Source: Gemmatimonadota bacterium
Lineage (GTDB): Bacteria > JAAXHH01
Reading direction: 5' to 3'
DNA length: 64,000 bases
Assembly: GCA_009837395.1 (NCBI GenBank)
Contig: VXTP01000033.1
Coordinates: 60,428 to 124,427, forward strand
Position numbers and translations under genes: made by a program. How positions within the stretch are numbered: the first letter of the stretch is position 1; the number at the start of each line of letters is the position of its first letter. This document shows positions 1-9,727 of the stretch, piece by piece. The notes beneath the pieces are model-generated. The model was not told the DNA's origin. It worked only from the letters and a program-made list of their open reading frames with translations, and searched no databases.

Positions 1-1
1 G

Positions 2-232
2 GACCGCGACGACACCGTCCTGTTTTCCGAATCGAACAGCCGTTTTGTGGTGGAAGTGCCCGGTGGCCGGGAAGCCGAATTCGAAGCCCAAATGGAAGGA
101 AGCCCGTTCGGCCGCGTGGGGACCGTGTCCGGGGAGGAATGTTTACGCGTGCGCGGGCTGGGCGGCGATGAGATCGTTTCTACGGAATTGTCCATATTGA
201 AGGAAGCGTGGCAGCGGCCCCTGCGGTGGTGA
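2..232 (+). CDS. purL: phosphoribosylformylglycinamidine synthase II, C-terminal fragment (5' truncated by window)
   Basis: Frame continues upstream of the listed ORF: DRDDTVLFSESNSRFVVEVP..., the typical PurL C-terminal domain; directly upstream of purQ. Confidence 0.85.
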   Translation, partial: DRDDTVLFSESNSRFVVEVPGGREAEFEAQMEGSPFGRVGTVSGEECLRVRGLGGDEIVSTELSILKEAWQRPLRW

Positions 233-268
233 CACCGCGCGGGGGGCCATATCGACCCTGGAGCATCC

Positions 269-1147
269 ATGTCCAAAGTCTCAGTCCTGATACTGCGCGC
301 CGCGGGGATCAACTGCGACGAGGAAACGGCCCACGCTTTCCGCCTCGCCGGCGCGGAGCGCGTGGATCCCGTCCACATCAATGCCTTTATCCAGGGGAGT
401 CGGCGCCTGTCCGAATACGACGTGCTGGTCCTGTCCGGTGGGTTTTCCTACGGCGACGATCTCTCCGGCGGCAAAGTGCTCGCCAACGAGATGCAGTGCA
501 AGCTGATGGAAGACGTGGAAACGTTCACCGGGGAAGGCAAACTCATCCTCGGCATCTGCAACGGATTCCAGGTGCTGGTCAAGATGGGGCTGCTGCCCCA
601 GACGGAACCGGGCGGCCGAAGGCAGGAAGCGACGGTGTTCTACAACGATTCCGGCAAGTTCGAATGCCGCTGGGTCTATCTGCGGAGAAACCCCGCAAGT
701 CCCTGCGTCTTCACCCGCGACATGCCGGAGACCATCTACATACCGGTCGCGAACGGGGAAGGCAAGGTCATGCTGGCATCGGAGGACGTGCAGGCGCGGC
801 TGGGGCCGGGCGGCCATATCGCGTTGCAGTACGTCAACCCGCCCTGGGTGGCCACCGGGGAGTCCGCCGAAGAGGCCGCCGGGGCGACCGCAGCTGCCGC
901 CCGAGAGGCCGCCGGTGCGGCCGCCGGGGACGTAACGGGGGAGACGGCCTATCCCTGGAGTCCCAACGGCTCGGTGGACGCCATCGCCGGGATCTGCGAC
1001 GCCACGGGGCGGATCTTCGGGCTCATGCCTCATCCGGAGCGTTACACCCACCCGACCCATCATCCCCGGTGGACCCGGGAGGGCTGCCGGGAACCGGACG
1101 GCCTGCATATCTTCCGGAATGCCGTGAACTATGTCCGCGGGGCCTAA
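269..1147 (+). CDS. purQ: phosphoribosylformylglycinamidine synthase I (glutaminase subunit)
   Basis: VLILRAAGINCDEETAHAFRLAGAE, GGFSYGDDLSGG, GICNGFQVLVKMGLLP, MPHPER motifs. Confidence 0.95.
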   Translation: MSKVSVLILRAAGINCDEETAHAFRLAGAERVDPVHINAFIQGSRRLSEYDVLVLSGGFSYGDDLSGGKVLANEMQCKLMEDVETFTGEGKLILGICNGFQVLVKMGLLPQTEPGGRRQEATVFYNDSGKFECRWVYLRRNPASPCVFTRDMPETIYIPVANGEGKVMLASEDVQARLGPGGHIALQYVNPPWVATGESAEEAAGATAAAAREAAGAAAGDVTGETAYPWSPNGSVDAIAGICDATGRIFGLMPHPERYTHPTHHPRWTREGCREPDGLHIFRNAVNYVRGA

Positions 1148-1173
1148 GTAGCTGCCGAAGGGAGCGCGATTAG

Positions 1174-1722
1174 ATGAGCTTCCCTCCGTTCACGCGAGCC
1201 ATCGAACGCCGCATGTACGTGATCGGGATCCTCCTGGTCCCCGTCGCGCTCTTCGTGCTGCTCAGCCTCGTCACCCACGCCGAAACCGACTACCCCAATT
1301 CGAGCCGGAGTCCGGTTGAAGTCACCAACCTGGGCGGCCTGCCCGGCGCCCTGGTATCCTACGGCGTGATGCTCGCCCTGGGATACGGGGGGTACGTCGT
1401 CCCCGTCTTCATTGGATTGCTGGCCTGGAACCGGATCCGGGGGCAGCATCCGGTGAGACTGCTCGTGCAAGCCGCCTGGCTGCTGGTCCTCGTAATAGCC
1501 GGGGTTTCCACGGGGAGCCTGATTCCGGTGCTTCCCGAGTCCCTCAGGTTCAGGATCGGCGGCGTGCTGGGGTTCTACCTTGGCGGGCAGATGGCGGGTG
1601 TGCTGGGCGTGGACCGATCACTGGTACTGGGCGGCGCCCTGTTTCTGGTTGTCCTGGTGGCCATGTTGTACTTTTGCCTGATCAGACGCCGCACACGCCG
1701 GCAGGTCGGATCCCACTCCTGA
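1174..1722 (+). CDS. stand-alone FtsK 4TM (N-terminal membrane) domain protein
   Basis: Hydrophobic protein resembling the FtsK/SpoIIIE N-terminal membrane domain (GGLPGALVSYGVMLALGYGGYVVPVFIGLLAWNR); stops at 182 aa with no motor domain. Confidence 0.6.
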   Translation: MSFPPFTRAIERRMYVIGILLVPVALFVLLSLVTHAETDYPNSSRSPVEVTNLGGLPGALVSYGVMLALGYGGYVVPVFIGLLAWNRIRGQHPVRLLVQAAWLLVLVIAGVSTGSLIPVLPESLRFRIGGVLGFYLGGQMAGVLGVDRSLVLGGALFLVVLVAMLYFCLIRRRTRRQVGSHS

Positions 1723-1774
1723 ACCCAGCGTGGTCTACCCGTGGTCTCGACCGGATCAAACCGGAGTGCTGTCC

Positions 1775-3847
1775 ATGAAGCAATGTGCCGTTATTCTGTT
1801 CATACTCGCAGCAACCCCAGCGATCGTTGCGGATCCGCTTGACCAACGTGCCTTCGAGCCTGGCGCTGTTCCAGTGGCGACCAAAATAGCCGAAAGCCTT
1901 CAGGAGGCGCTTTCGGCCGGGTTGCCCGGTGACCGCACGAAAGTGTGGGTCTACCTGGCGGATAAGGGGGACCCCAGCGGTACAGGATACGCCCTGGCCG
2001 TGGCTGCGGCGGAAGACCGATTGACCCCTCGCGCACAGCGCAGACTCGCGATGAGAGGGAACGGTCCTGCGGGATGGGAGGACATCCCGATCCACACACC
2101 TTATGTTAACCGGATCGCGGAGTCGGGCGTACTGATCCACTATATGTCCCGCTGGCACAACGCGGTAAGCGTATCGGGCGATCCGAAGTTGATTCAAAGC
2201 CTTGCAGAACTGCCCTTCGTCCTGAGGATAGAAGCGGTCGACCGCCTGCGACGTCCGCCCCCTGTCACACCACGCCGGCACGCGCCGCCGGAGACAACAC
2301 CGAGTCATCGTCGGACCCGAGCCAACCGGTTCGATTACGGACCGTCTTTCGTCCAATCGAACCAGTTGCAGGTACCTGAGCTGCACGATATCGGCTTGTC
2401 GGGCCAGGGCGTGTTGGTGGCGTTGTTCGACACTGGATTCAGCCTGGATCACGCTGCCTTCGACAGCCTACGAAGCAGGGTGGAGGCACAGCACGATTTC
2501 GTGGAGGATCACTTGGGGATGGCCGGATTCCCTTACGATGTGCATGGCACGCAGGTGCTCTCGGTAATTGGTGGGTTCGCGCCGGGCAAACTGGTCGGGC
2601 CGGCCTTCGGCGCCCGTTACCTCCTCGCGAGTACGGAGGCCGTTACCTTCGAGAACGAGATTGAGGAGGACTGGTGGATCGCCGCGCTCGAGTGGGCCGA
2701 CAGCCTCGGCGTGGACGTAGTCTGTAGCTCTCTCGGCTACATCGACTGGTATGCCTATGAAGACATGGACGGCAAATCCGCCATGATTTCCCGGGCGGCC
2801 TCCATGGCGGCGGACCGCGGCATCGTAGTAGTGAGCGCCATGGGAAACTTGGGCGGCCAGCCATACGAGAAGATGAGCGCTCCCTCTGACTCGGAGAAGG
2901 TGATATCCGTTGGCGCTGTCGACGCCTCAGGTAACCGGTGGGCGTCTTCGTCTATTGGACCTACATACGACGGACGTATAAAGCCGGACGTGATGGCCAT
3001 GGGCCAAGGTGTCTACACGGTGCAGCCGTTTTCCGGCCAGTCCTATACTCACAACAACGGCACATCTTTTTCCACGCCCCTGGTGGCCGGGGTCGCCGCG
3101 CTACTGCTGGAAGCCTACCCCCACTGGACCCCTGAAAAGGTGCAAAGGGTACTCCGCCAGACGGCCAGCCAGGCCGCCTCCCCGGATACCCTGAACGGGT
3201 ACGGCATCGTCCAGGCGGCCGACGCCCTGATGACCGAGTCGCGAGGAACCGTGAGGTCATTCACCGCCGAAAGCGGACCAAGCGGCGTGTTCCTCTCCTG
3301 GACTGCAGGATTGGAAATCAACCTGCTTGCCTACCGAATCGAACGAAGGGACTACCCCGTCGGACGCTATGACTCGTTGGCCACTGTGCCTGTGACCAGG
3401 GTCATGCACGATGGCCCCGCTATGAAAGCTTATTCCTATAGCGACACGGCCGTACAACCGGGCAACGCATATGAATACCGATTGCAGCCCGTAGGCCGCG
3501 AGGAGTTCACGTTGACGGCAGAACACGTCACGGTGCGCATCGATCACACGTCCGGCCCGTCCGACGGACTGGTAGCGATCCTCTATCCGAACGCGCCGAA
3601 TCCATTCTCCGGTAGCACGGACATTCGTTTCGAACTGACGGAAACTACTCCGGTAACCTTGATGATCTACAATCTGTTAGGAAGGCGGGTGCGGGTCCTG
3701 GCGGACCGGATGTATGGACCTGGTCGTTACGCCCTGACCTGGAATGGACGGGACGGCGACGGCCGGGCCGTGCCCAGCGGCGTGTATCTGTACCGCATGA
3801 CCGCCGGCGGGATCGAGCAGAATGGCAAGATGCTGCTGCTGCGTTAG
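1775..3847 (+). CDS. secreted S8 (subtilisin-like) peptidase with FlgD-like/T9SS-type C-terminal domain
   Basis: Signal peptide MKQCAVILFILAATPAIVA; DTGFSLDHAAF, HGTQVLSVIGG, NGTSFSTPLVAGVAALLLEAYP catalytic motifs; C-term LYPNAPNPFSGSTDIRFEL...GVYLYRM. Confidence 0.9.
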   Translation: MKQCAVILFILAATPAIVADPLDQRAFEPGAVPVATKIAESLQEALSAGLPGDRTKVWVYLADKGDPSGTGYALAVAAAEDRLTPRAQRRLAMRGNGPAGWEDIPIHTPYVNRIAESGVLIHYMSRWHNAVSVSGDPKLIQSLAELPFVLRIEAVDRLRRPPPVTPRRHAPPETTPSHRRTRANRFDYGPSFVQSNQLQVPELHDIGLSGQGVLVALFDTGFSLDHAAFDSLRSRVEAQHDFVEDHLGMAGFPYDVHGTQVLSVIGGFAPGKLVGPAFGARYLLASTEAVTFENEIEEDWWIAALEWADSLGVDVVCSSLGYIDWYAYEDMDGKSAMISRAASMAADRGIVVVSAMGNLGGQPYEKMSAPSDSEKVISVGAVDASGNRWASSSIGPTYDGRIKPDVMAMGQGVYTVQPFSGQSYTHNNGTSFSTPLVAGVAALLLEAYPHWTPEKVQRVLRQTASQAASPDTLNGYGIVQAADALMTESRGTVRSFTAESGPSGVFLSWTAGLEINLLAYRIERRDYPVGRYDSLATVPVTRVMHDGPAMKAYSYSDTAVQPGNAYEYRLQPVGREEFTLTAEHVTVRIDHTSGPSDGLVAILYPNAPNPFSGSTDIRFELTETTPVTLMIYNLLGRRVRVLADRMYGPGRYALTWNGRDGDGRAVPSGVYLYRMTAGGIEQNGKMLLLR

Positions 3848-3929
3848 GGTCGGCGCGCTGCTGCGTTAGAGTCGGCGCGCAGCCGGGTCGCGACACGCGG
3901 TTTCAGCCCGGCGTGTTTCGATAAAGAGG

Positions 3930-3959
3930 TTGACATCCAGGCGGGTTCAGGTTTATATA
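3930..3959 (+). promoter_or_regulatory. sigma70-type promoter upstream of erpA
   Basis: TTGACA (3930-3935), 18-nt spacer, TATATA (3954-3959). Confidence 0.55.
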
Positions 3960-4051
3960 GCCTTAGCAACAAACGGTACATGTTTCCGGTCGTGCAAGAC
4001 GGATACTAGTCAGCGCAAAAAAGCTACTTACGCCATTCATTCGCAAGGGGG

Positions 4052-4384
4052 TTGGACATCATGGTCACCGTGACCGACGTTGCCGCCGACAAGATCAAAA
4101 CCATGATCGAGGATCAGGAGAACCCGGATCTCGGACTGCGCGTCATGATCTCCGGCGGGGGATGTTCCGGTTTTCAGTACAAGCTTGCTTTCGACAAGAA
4201 CGCGACCGACAACGACCAGATCATCGAGCAGAACGGCATCAAGGTTTTCGTCGACAACAAGAGCGCTATCTACCTGATGGGTGCGGAACTGGACTATGTG
4301 GAAGGGCTGATGGGCGCCGGGTTCAAGGTCAGCAATCCCAATGCCAAGGGCACCTGCGGCTGCGGCGAGTCGTTTTACGTATAG
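4052..4384 (+). CDS. erpA: HesB/IscA-family iron-sulfur cluster insertion protein
   Basis: GGGCSGFQYKLAFD and C-terminal GTCGCGESFYV Cys motifs. Confidence 0.9.
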   Translation: MDIMVTVTDVAADKIKTMIEDQENPDLGLRVMISGGGCSGFQYKLAFDKNATDNDQIIEQNGIKVFVDNKSAIYLMGAELDYVEGLMGAGFKVSNPNAKGTCGCGESFYV

Positions 4385-4465
4385 GTCCGACAGGCGCGGG
4401 AACGGAACCGCGCATCCCAGGCGGACCGGACAGCCCAGGCAGTCCGTAAACGCGGATCGAGCACT

Positions 4466-5290
4466 TTGGCTGCGGAAACCGAAAACCCCCGTGTGTCTCT
4501 GACCGGTATCCGCCGCGTCATCGCCGTGGCCAGCGGCAAGGGCGGCGTGGGCAAATCGACGGTAAGCGTCAACCTGTCCCTCGCTCTCGCGGATGCGGGC
4601 CATGCGGTCGGCCTGCTCGACGCGGATATTTACGGCCCGAACGTGCCCCAGATGATGGGCGTATCCGGGTCCCTCGAGAAAGATCCTTCCGGCAGTATCC
4701 AACCCATTGTCAAGCATGGTGTCCGGCTGGTCTCCGTCGGTTTCGTCGCGGGACCGTCCGACGCGGTGATCTACCGGGGTCCCCTGGTCGGCAAGATGGT
4801 GAAGAGTTTCCTCGGCAACGTTTCCTGGGGGGAACTGGACTACCTGGTGGTCGATCTTCCGCCCGGCACCGGCGACGCGTCGCTGACCCTGGCCCAGTCG
4901 GTCGAGCTCACCGGGGCCGTCATCGTCACGACCCCCCAGCAGGTCGCTCTGTCGGACGTGCGCAAGGCGATCACCATGTTCCAGCGGTTGCGGGTCCCCG
5001 TGCTGGGCATTGTCGAGAACATGAGTTACTTCCTCAACGCCGCGACGGGTGAACGGACCCACATCTTCGGCCGGGGCGGCGGTGCTGCGTTGAGCGATGA
5101 ACTGGGCCTGCCTTTCCTGGGTGAAATTCCCCTTTCGCCGGCCGTCTGCGCGGGAGGAGATGCCGGAGAACCGATCTTCCTCGAGCCCGCTAACGCCGTC
5201 GAAACGGCGGCCTTCAAGGGTATCCGAGCGGCCGTGGAGGCCGAGATCGAGAACCAGCCGGAGCCATTGCCCGGTCCGGTCCGGACCTGA
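4466..5290 (+). CDS. apbC: Mrp/NBP35-family Fe-S carrier ATPase
   Basis: ASGKGGVGKSTVSVNLSLALA Walker A, DADIYGPNVPQMMG, DLPPGTGDASLTLAQS, ENMSYF. Confidence 0.9.
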   Translation: MAAETENPRVSLTGIRRVIAVASGKGGVGKSTVSVNLSLALADAGHAVGLLDADIYGPNVPQMMGVSGSLEKDPSGSIQPIVKHGVRLVSVGFVAGPSDAVIYRGPLVGKMVKSFLGNVSWGELDYLVVDLPPGTGDASLTLAQSVELTGAVIVTTPQQVALSDVRKAITMFQRLRVPVLGIVENMSYFLNAATGERTHIFGRGGGAALSDELGLPFLGEIPLSPAVCAGGDAGEPIFLEPANAVETAAFKGIRAAVEAEIENQPEPLPGPVRT

Positions 5291-5814
5291 TGCCGCGGCT
5301 TCCCCGGACAGTCTACGAAGACATGGCGGCCCATGCCGTGGCGGAGTATCCAAGGGAGTGCTGCGGGTTCCTGACCGGTACAGACGATCCGTACGATCCG
5401 GCCAACCTGGCTAACCCGGCTAACCCGGTCAACTCGGTGGACCCCGTAGACCCGGAGTCCTGGCGGGTGCACCGGTGCAGGAACATCCAGGACGAGTTGC
5501 ACGCGAAAGACCCGGCGGAACATCCCCGGGACGCCCGGACCGCCTACGCGTTCAGCCGGGCGGACATGGAGCGGCTGTTCTTTGGGGAGTTCGACCCTCC
5601 GGGCGCGCGGGTCCAGGGATTCTATCATTCCCATCCGGACGCGCCGGCGTACTTCTCGGAGAAGGACCGGATGGATGCCCTGACCGGCTGGCTGGACCCG
5701 GAACCCGGCTACCTGGTCCTTTCCGTCACGGAGGACGCCGTAAGCGATATCAAGATGTTCCGGTGGGTGGACGATGAGACGGGATTCGAGGAACTGCCGG
5801 TGGAACTGGTCTGA
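5290..5814 (+). CDS. M67 (JAB1/MPN+) family metallopeptidase
   Basis: YPRECCGFLTG, YHSHPDAPAYFSEKD (HxHx7-10D JAMM motif). Confidence 0.8.
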   Translation: MPRLPRTVYEDMAAHAVAEYPRECCGFLTGTDDPYDPANLANPANPVNSVDPVDPESWRVHRCRNIQDELHAKDPAEHPRDARTAYAFSRADMERLFFGEFDPPGARVQGFYHSHPDAPAYFSEKDRMDALTGWLDPEPGYLVLSVTEDAVSDIKMFRWVDDETGFEELPVELV

Positions 5815-5835
5815 TGCGGTAGCGGAGAAAGACGC

Positions 5836-6936
5836 ATGAAAGAGGTTTTCGACGAGGTTGTAAACGTCCTGTCGCGGGGTGAAAAGGCGGCACTTTCCAC
5901 CATCGTGTCGAGTAAGGGCTCGCTGCCGATGAGCAAGAAGGCGAAAATGCTCGTCAAGGGGGACGGTTCGTTCACCGGCACGGTGGGCGGCGGTTGCCTG
6001 GAAGCCGACGTCTGGGCCGAAGCCCGTGAAGTCATGGACCGGTCCGCTCCCAGGCTGCAGCACTTCATCCTGACCGAGAAGCATGCCGGCGACGAGGGAC
6101 TGAACTGCGGCGGCAACGTGGAGATCTTCACGGAACCGATCCGGACGGGCCCCATGCAGGAGATCTTCGAGGCGATCCGCGGGCTTCACGACGCGCGGGG
6201 CATCGGACTCCTGGCCACGCTGGTGTCGAGCCGGGCCGGAACGGAAGCCGGCAAGATGCTGCTCACCGATACCGGCGAGACCGTCGGCACGCTCGGAGAC
6301 CCCGCCCTGGACGACCGGATCCGGCTGGATTCGGACCTGGAAATCACCGAGAACCTGTTGCGGGTGGTCACGCTGGAGCACGAAGGCGTGGAGACCCGGA
6401 TCTTCCTGGAGTCCATCTGGCCGGCGCCGCAGCTGTTCCTTTTCGGCGGCGGCCACGTCGCCAGGGCCATTGCCCGGATCGCCGATACCGTCGGGTTCCG
6501 CATCATCGTGGTGGACGACCGGCCGGCCTTCGCGAACCATGAGCGGTTTCCCGAGGCCGACGAGGTAGTCGTGGACGCCTTCGACGAGGTCGTGGGCAAG
6601 CTGCCCATCGACGGCTCGTCCTACCTGGTCGCGGTGACCCGCGGACACCAGTGGGACCAGCCCGTCATCGAGCAGGCGGTTTGGACCGACGCCGCCTATA
6701 TCGGCATGATCGGCAGCCGGCGCAAGATTGCCCTGATGTGGAAGAACCTGGAAGAGAAAGGCGTGCCCCGGCACCTGCTCGAGCAGGTACACGCGCCCAT
6801 CGGCAAGGAGATCGGCGCCGATACCCCCGAAGAGATCGCCGTCAGTATCATGGCCGAGTTGGTCGAATTCCGGCGGTCCGGCGGAAAGCCGGCCCACCTG
6901 GTTTCCACGGTGAAGGACGCGGCCGGTACGCGCTGA
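5836..6936 (+). CDS. XdhC/CoxI family protein
   Basis: KAALSTIVSSKGSLPMSKKAKMLV, GGGCLEADVW, LFGGGHVARAIARIADTVGF, IGMIGSRRK. Confidence 0.85.
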   Translation: MKEVFDEVVNVLSRGEKAALSTIVSSKGSLPMSKKAKMLVKGDGSFTGTVGGGCLEADVWAEAREVMDRSAPRLQHFILTEKHAGDEGLNCGGNVEIFTEPIRTGPMQEIFEAIRGLHDARGIGLLATLVSSRAGTEAGKMLLTDTGETVGTLGDPALDDRIRLDSDLEITENLLRVVTLEHEGVETRIFLESIWPAPQLFLFGGGHVARAIARIADTVGFRIIVVDDRPAFANHERFPEADEVVVDAFDEVVGKLPIDGSSYLVAVTRGHQWDQPVIEQAVWTDAAYIGMIGSRRKIALMWKNLEEKGVPRHLLEQVHAPIGKEIGADTPEEIAVSIMAELVEFRRSGGKPAHLVSTVKDAAGTR

Positions 6937-6979
6937 CATACGCACCGCGCGCTGGTCGGCGGGCACCGCTCCGCGCTAG

Positions 6980-8212
6980 CTAAGCTTCCCCCAGCTCGTC
7001 GCGATGTTCCCCGATCTTCGCGACCGCCCGAACGATGTCATCCATGTCGTCCCGGTCCCCCAGCAGCACATTCTGCGTGAACCAGACCGCCTCCGAACGG
7101 CAGGCCTGTTCCGTTACCGGCAGATTCTTCGTGCCATAGTCAACGGCGGACAGCGCCGGGCTTTGGTAAATGCCGTAATTCCGTTCCGTGAAAACCGGTT
7201 GTTTGTACAGAGGGATGGAGTAGCCCGGACTGGCGGGGATCCCCTCGGCGCGCAGGGCCTCGATGAACCGTGTTTTCGGGACACCGCCGAAGGATGCTTC
7301 GTTGTACCTGAACATGTAGATGTGCCGCGCGTGGCGGTCGGCCTTCGCGGGCCTGGCCACCGGGACGATGCCCGGAACCGCCCCGAGGCGTTCGGTCAGG
7401 TACTCGCCGTTCGCGTGACGCTGGTCGGCCTGGGCCTCCAGGTGATCCATCTGGACCAGGAGCAGGGCGCCCTGTACCTCGGTCATCCGGTTGTTGCCGG
7501 CCACGCGGAAGTGGTTGTATCGGGGTCCCTGCTCGGCGTGCCCGCAGTCGGCGAGGGACCGCGCCGCAGCCGCCAGGCCGTCGTCGTTGGTGAGCATTAT
7601 GCCCCCTTCGCCGGCGGTAAGGTTCTTGGAGGACTGGAAGCTGAAGGCGCCAATCGAACCGATGGCGCCCACGCCCCGGCCTCCCCACCGCGCGCCGTGG
7701 GCCTGTGCCGCGTCCTCGATCACCGCCAGGCCATGGCGACCGGCGATTTCATTGATCCGGTCCATGTCCGCGGGCAGGCCCGCGAAATGCACCGCCACGA
7801 CGGCCCGGGTCCGCGGTGTGACGGCTTCCTCGACCCGGTCGGGGTCCAGGTTGTAGGTAAGGGGATCGATGTCGACGAACACGGGCACGGCGTTCGACAT
7901 CACGACCGAACTGGCCGATGCGATGAAGGTGTAGGCCGGCAAGATGACCTCGTCACCGGGTTCGATGCCGATGGCCTGCAGCGCGAGGCAGAGGGCCGTG
8001 GTGCCGTTGCTGACGGCAATGCCGTGGGCGGCGTGCTGGAAGGATGCGAAGCGATGTTCGAGACTGCGCACCTTCTCGCCCTGGATGCTTCCCCACAGGC
8101 CGGAGCGCACGGTTTCACCGGCGGCCCGGGCGCTCGCGTCCAGGTTCATGGGCCAGAACGGAAAAGGTTCGGTCCGTACCGGCGCCGCGCCGTTTATCGC
8201 CAATCGGGGCAT
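6980..8212 (-). CDS. DegT/DnrJ/EryC1/StrS family PLP aminotransferase
   Basis: GDEVILPAYTFIASASSVVMSNAVPVFVDIDP, IEDAAQAHGARW, FSFQSSKNLTAGEGGIMLTND. Confidence 0.9.
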   Translation of the reverse strand: MPRLAINGAAPVRTEPFPFWPMNLDASARAAGETVRSGLWGSIQGEKVRSLEHRFASFQHAAHGIAVSNGTTALCLALQAIGIEPGDEVILPAYTFIASASSVVMSNAVPVFVDIDPLTYNLDPDRVEEAVTPRTRAVVAVHFAGLPADMDRINEIAGRHGLAVIEDAAQAHGARWGGRGVGAIGSIGAFSFQSSKNLTAGEGGIMLTNDDGLAAAARSLADCGHAEQGPRYNHFRVAGNNRMTEVQGALLLVQMDHLEAQADQRHANGEYLTERLGAVPGIVPVARPAKADRHARHIYMFRYNEASFGGVPKTRFIEALRAEGIPASPGYSIPLYKQPVFTERNYGIYQSPALSAVDYGTKNLPVTEQACRSEAVWFTQNVLLGDRDDMDDIVRAVAKIGEHRDELGEA

Positions 8213-8227
8213 GGCATTCTCCCGTAA

Positions 8228-9139
8228 TCAGTTGAACAGGGCGTCCACGAAGGCCGGCGCGTCGAAGTCCTGCAGGTCCTCGATTTGTTCGCCCACGCCG
8301 ATGAGTTTGACGGGGATCCCCAGGTGCACGCCGATGGCAAACACGATGCCGCCCCGTGCGGTCCCGTCCAGTTTCGTAAGTGCGATACCAGTGAGGCCGC
8401 CCAGGGCTTCGCTGAAGACGCGGGCCTGGGAGAGGGCGTTCTGGCCCGTGGTCCCGTCGAGCACGAGCAGCACCTCGTGGGGCGCGCCATCCATCTGCTT
8501 GCCCGCGGTGCGCTTGATCTTCTTCAGTTCCTCCATCAGGTTGTCCTTGGTGTGTAGCCGGCCCGCCGTGTCGATGATCACCACGTCCACGTCCCGGGCG
8601 GCGGCGGCCTGCATGGCGTCGTAAACTACGGCCGAGGGGTCGGATCCGTGCTGGTGCCGGATGAAGTCTGCCTTCGCGCGCCGCGCCCAGACCTCCAGCT
8701 GGTCGATGGCCGCCGCCCGAAAGGTGTCGGCCGCGGCGATCAGGACTTTCTTCCCATTGCCGGCGTAACGTGCCGCCATTTTCCCTGCGGTCGTGGTCTT
8801 GCCCGAGCCATTGACCCCCACGATCATGATGACCCGGGGCCGCTGGTCCGGTACGGGTACCGTTGCATCGCCCAGAATGTCCGTCATCTCCTCGCGGAGC
8901 AGACCCATGAGGTCTTCGGGGTTCCGGGTCCGGTGGTCGACCGCGCGGTCCCGCAGTCCGTCGATGATCCGCAGGGTCGTTTCCACGCCCACGTCGGTCT
9001 GCAGCAGGATGGCTTCGATTTCCTCCAGCAGGTCCTCGTCGATCCGGTCATACCGGCCCACGGCCTGGTGGATCCGGCGCGTCAGCCCGTCCCGTGTTTT
9101 GGCGAGTCCGTCTCTCAGTCTGCGTACGACACCCAACAT
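8228..9139 (-). CDS. ftsY: signal recognition particle receptor GTPase
   Basis: [59 protein letters not shown]; internal start [11 protein letters not shown] chosen. Confidence 0.95.
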   Translation of the reverse strand: MLGVVRRLRDGLAKTRDGLTRRIHQAVGRYDRIDEDLLEEIEAILLQTDVGVETTLRIIDGLRDRAVDHRTRNPEDLMGLLREEMTDILGDATVPVPDQRPRVIMIVGVNGSGKTTTAGKMAARYAGNGKKVLIAAADTFRAAAIDQLEVWARRAKADFIRHQHGSDPSAVVYDAMQAAAARDVDVVIIDTAGRLHTKDNLMEELKKIKRTAGKQMDGAPHEVLLVLDGTTGQNALSQARVFSEALGGLTGIALTKLDGTARGGIVFAIGVHLGIPVKLIGVGEQIEDLQDFDAPAFVDALFN

Positions 9140-9299
9140 GCCCTGGTCTCCGGAATCCACTGGTGTTGATCCTGCTGGCTGGCTGCCCGCCCGCCCGGCC
9201 GACCTTTTTGGCCAGCCGGACCGCATACAAAAAACCGGGAGTGCGTCGATCGGCCTTCCCGGCTTTCGTTGAATATCCTTCGTGCCTGGCCGCGCCTGA

Positions 9300-9641
9300 T
9301 TACAGGTGGCCGTCGATCTTTTCGGCGAGTTGCTGCTTGGGGAGCGCGCCGATGATCCGGTCCACCTCGGCGCCGTCCTTGAAGATCAGGAGGCTCGGAA
9401 TGCTCCGAATGCCGAAACGGGTGGCCGCTTCCCGGTTCTCGTCCACGTCTACCTTGACGACTTTCAGGCGTCCGTCGTAGTCGCCTGCGAGCTCCACCAG
9501 CGTGGGCGCGACGGCCTTGCAGGGCCCGCACCACTCCGCCCAGAAGTCGACCAGTACGGGCGTGCTGCTGTTAATGACCTCGGATTCGAATTGATCGTCC
9601 GTAATCGCTGTAGGCTGTCCCACTATCGCTGCTCCTTTCAC
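9300..9641 (-). CDS. trxA: thioredoxin
   Basis: VLVDFWAEWCGPCKAVAPTL active site. Confidence 0.95.
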   Translation of the reverse strand: MKGAAIVGQPTAITDDQFESEVINSSTPVLVDFWAEWCGPCKAVAPTLVELAGDYDGRLKVVKVDVDENREAATRFGIRSIPSLLIFKDGAEVDRIIGALPKQQLAEKIDGHL

Positions 9642-9727
9642 GGTGATGTATGTAAATCGCTCCCAGCCAAATTCGGTCTTTCACGGGCGTTTTGTCAAGC
9701 ATTTTCGAAGCGCGATCAAGGAGAGGA

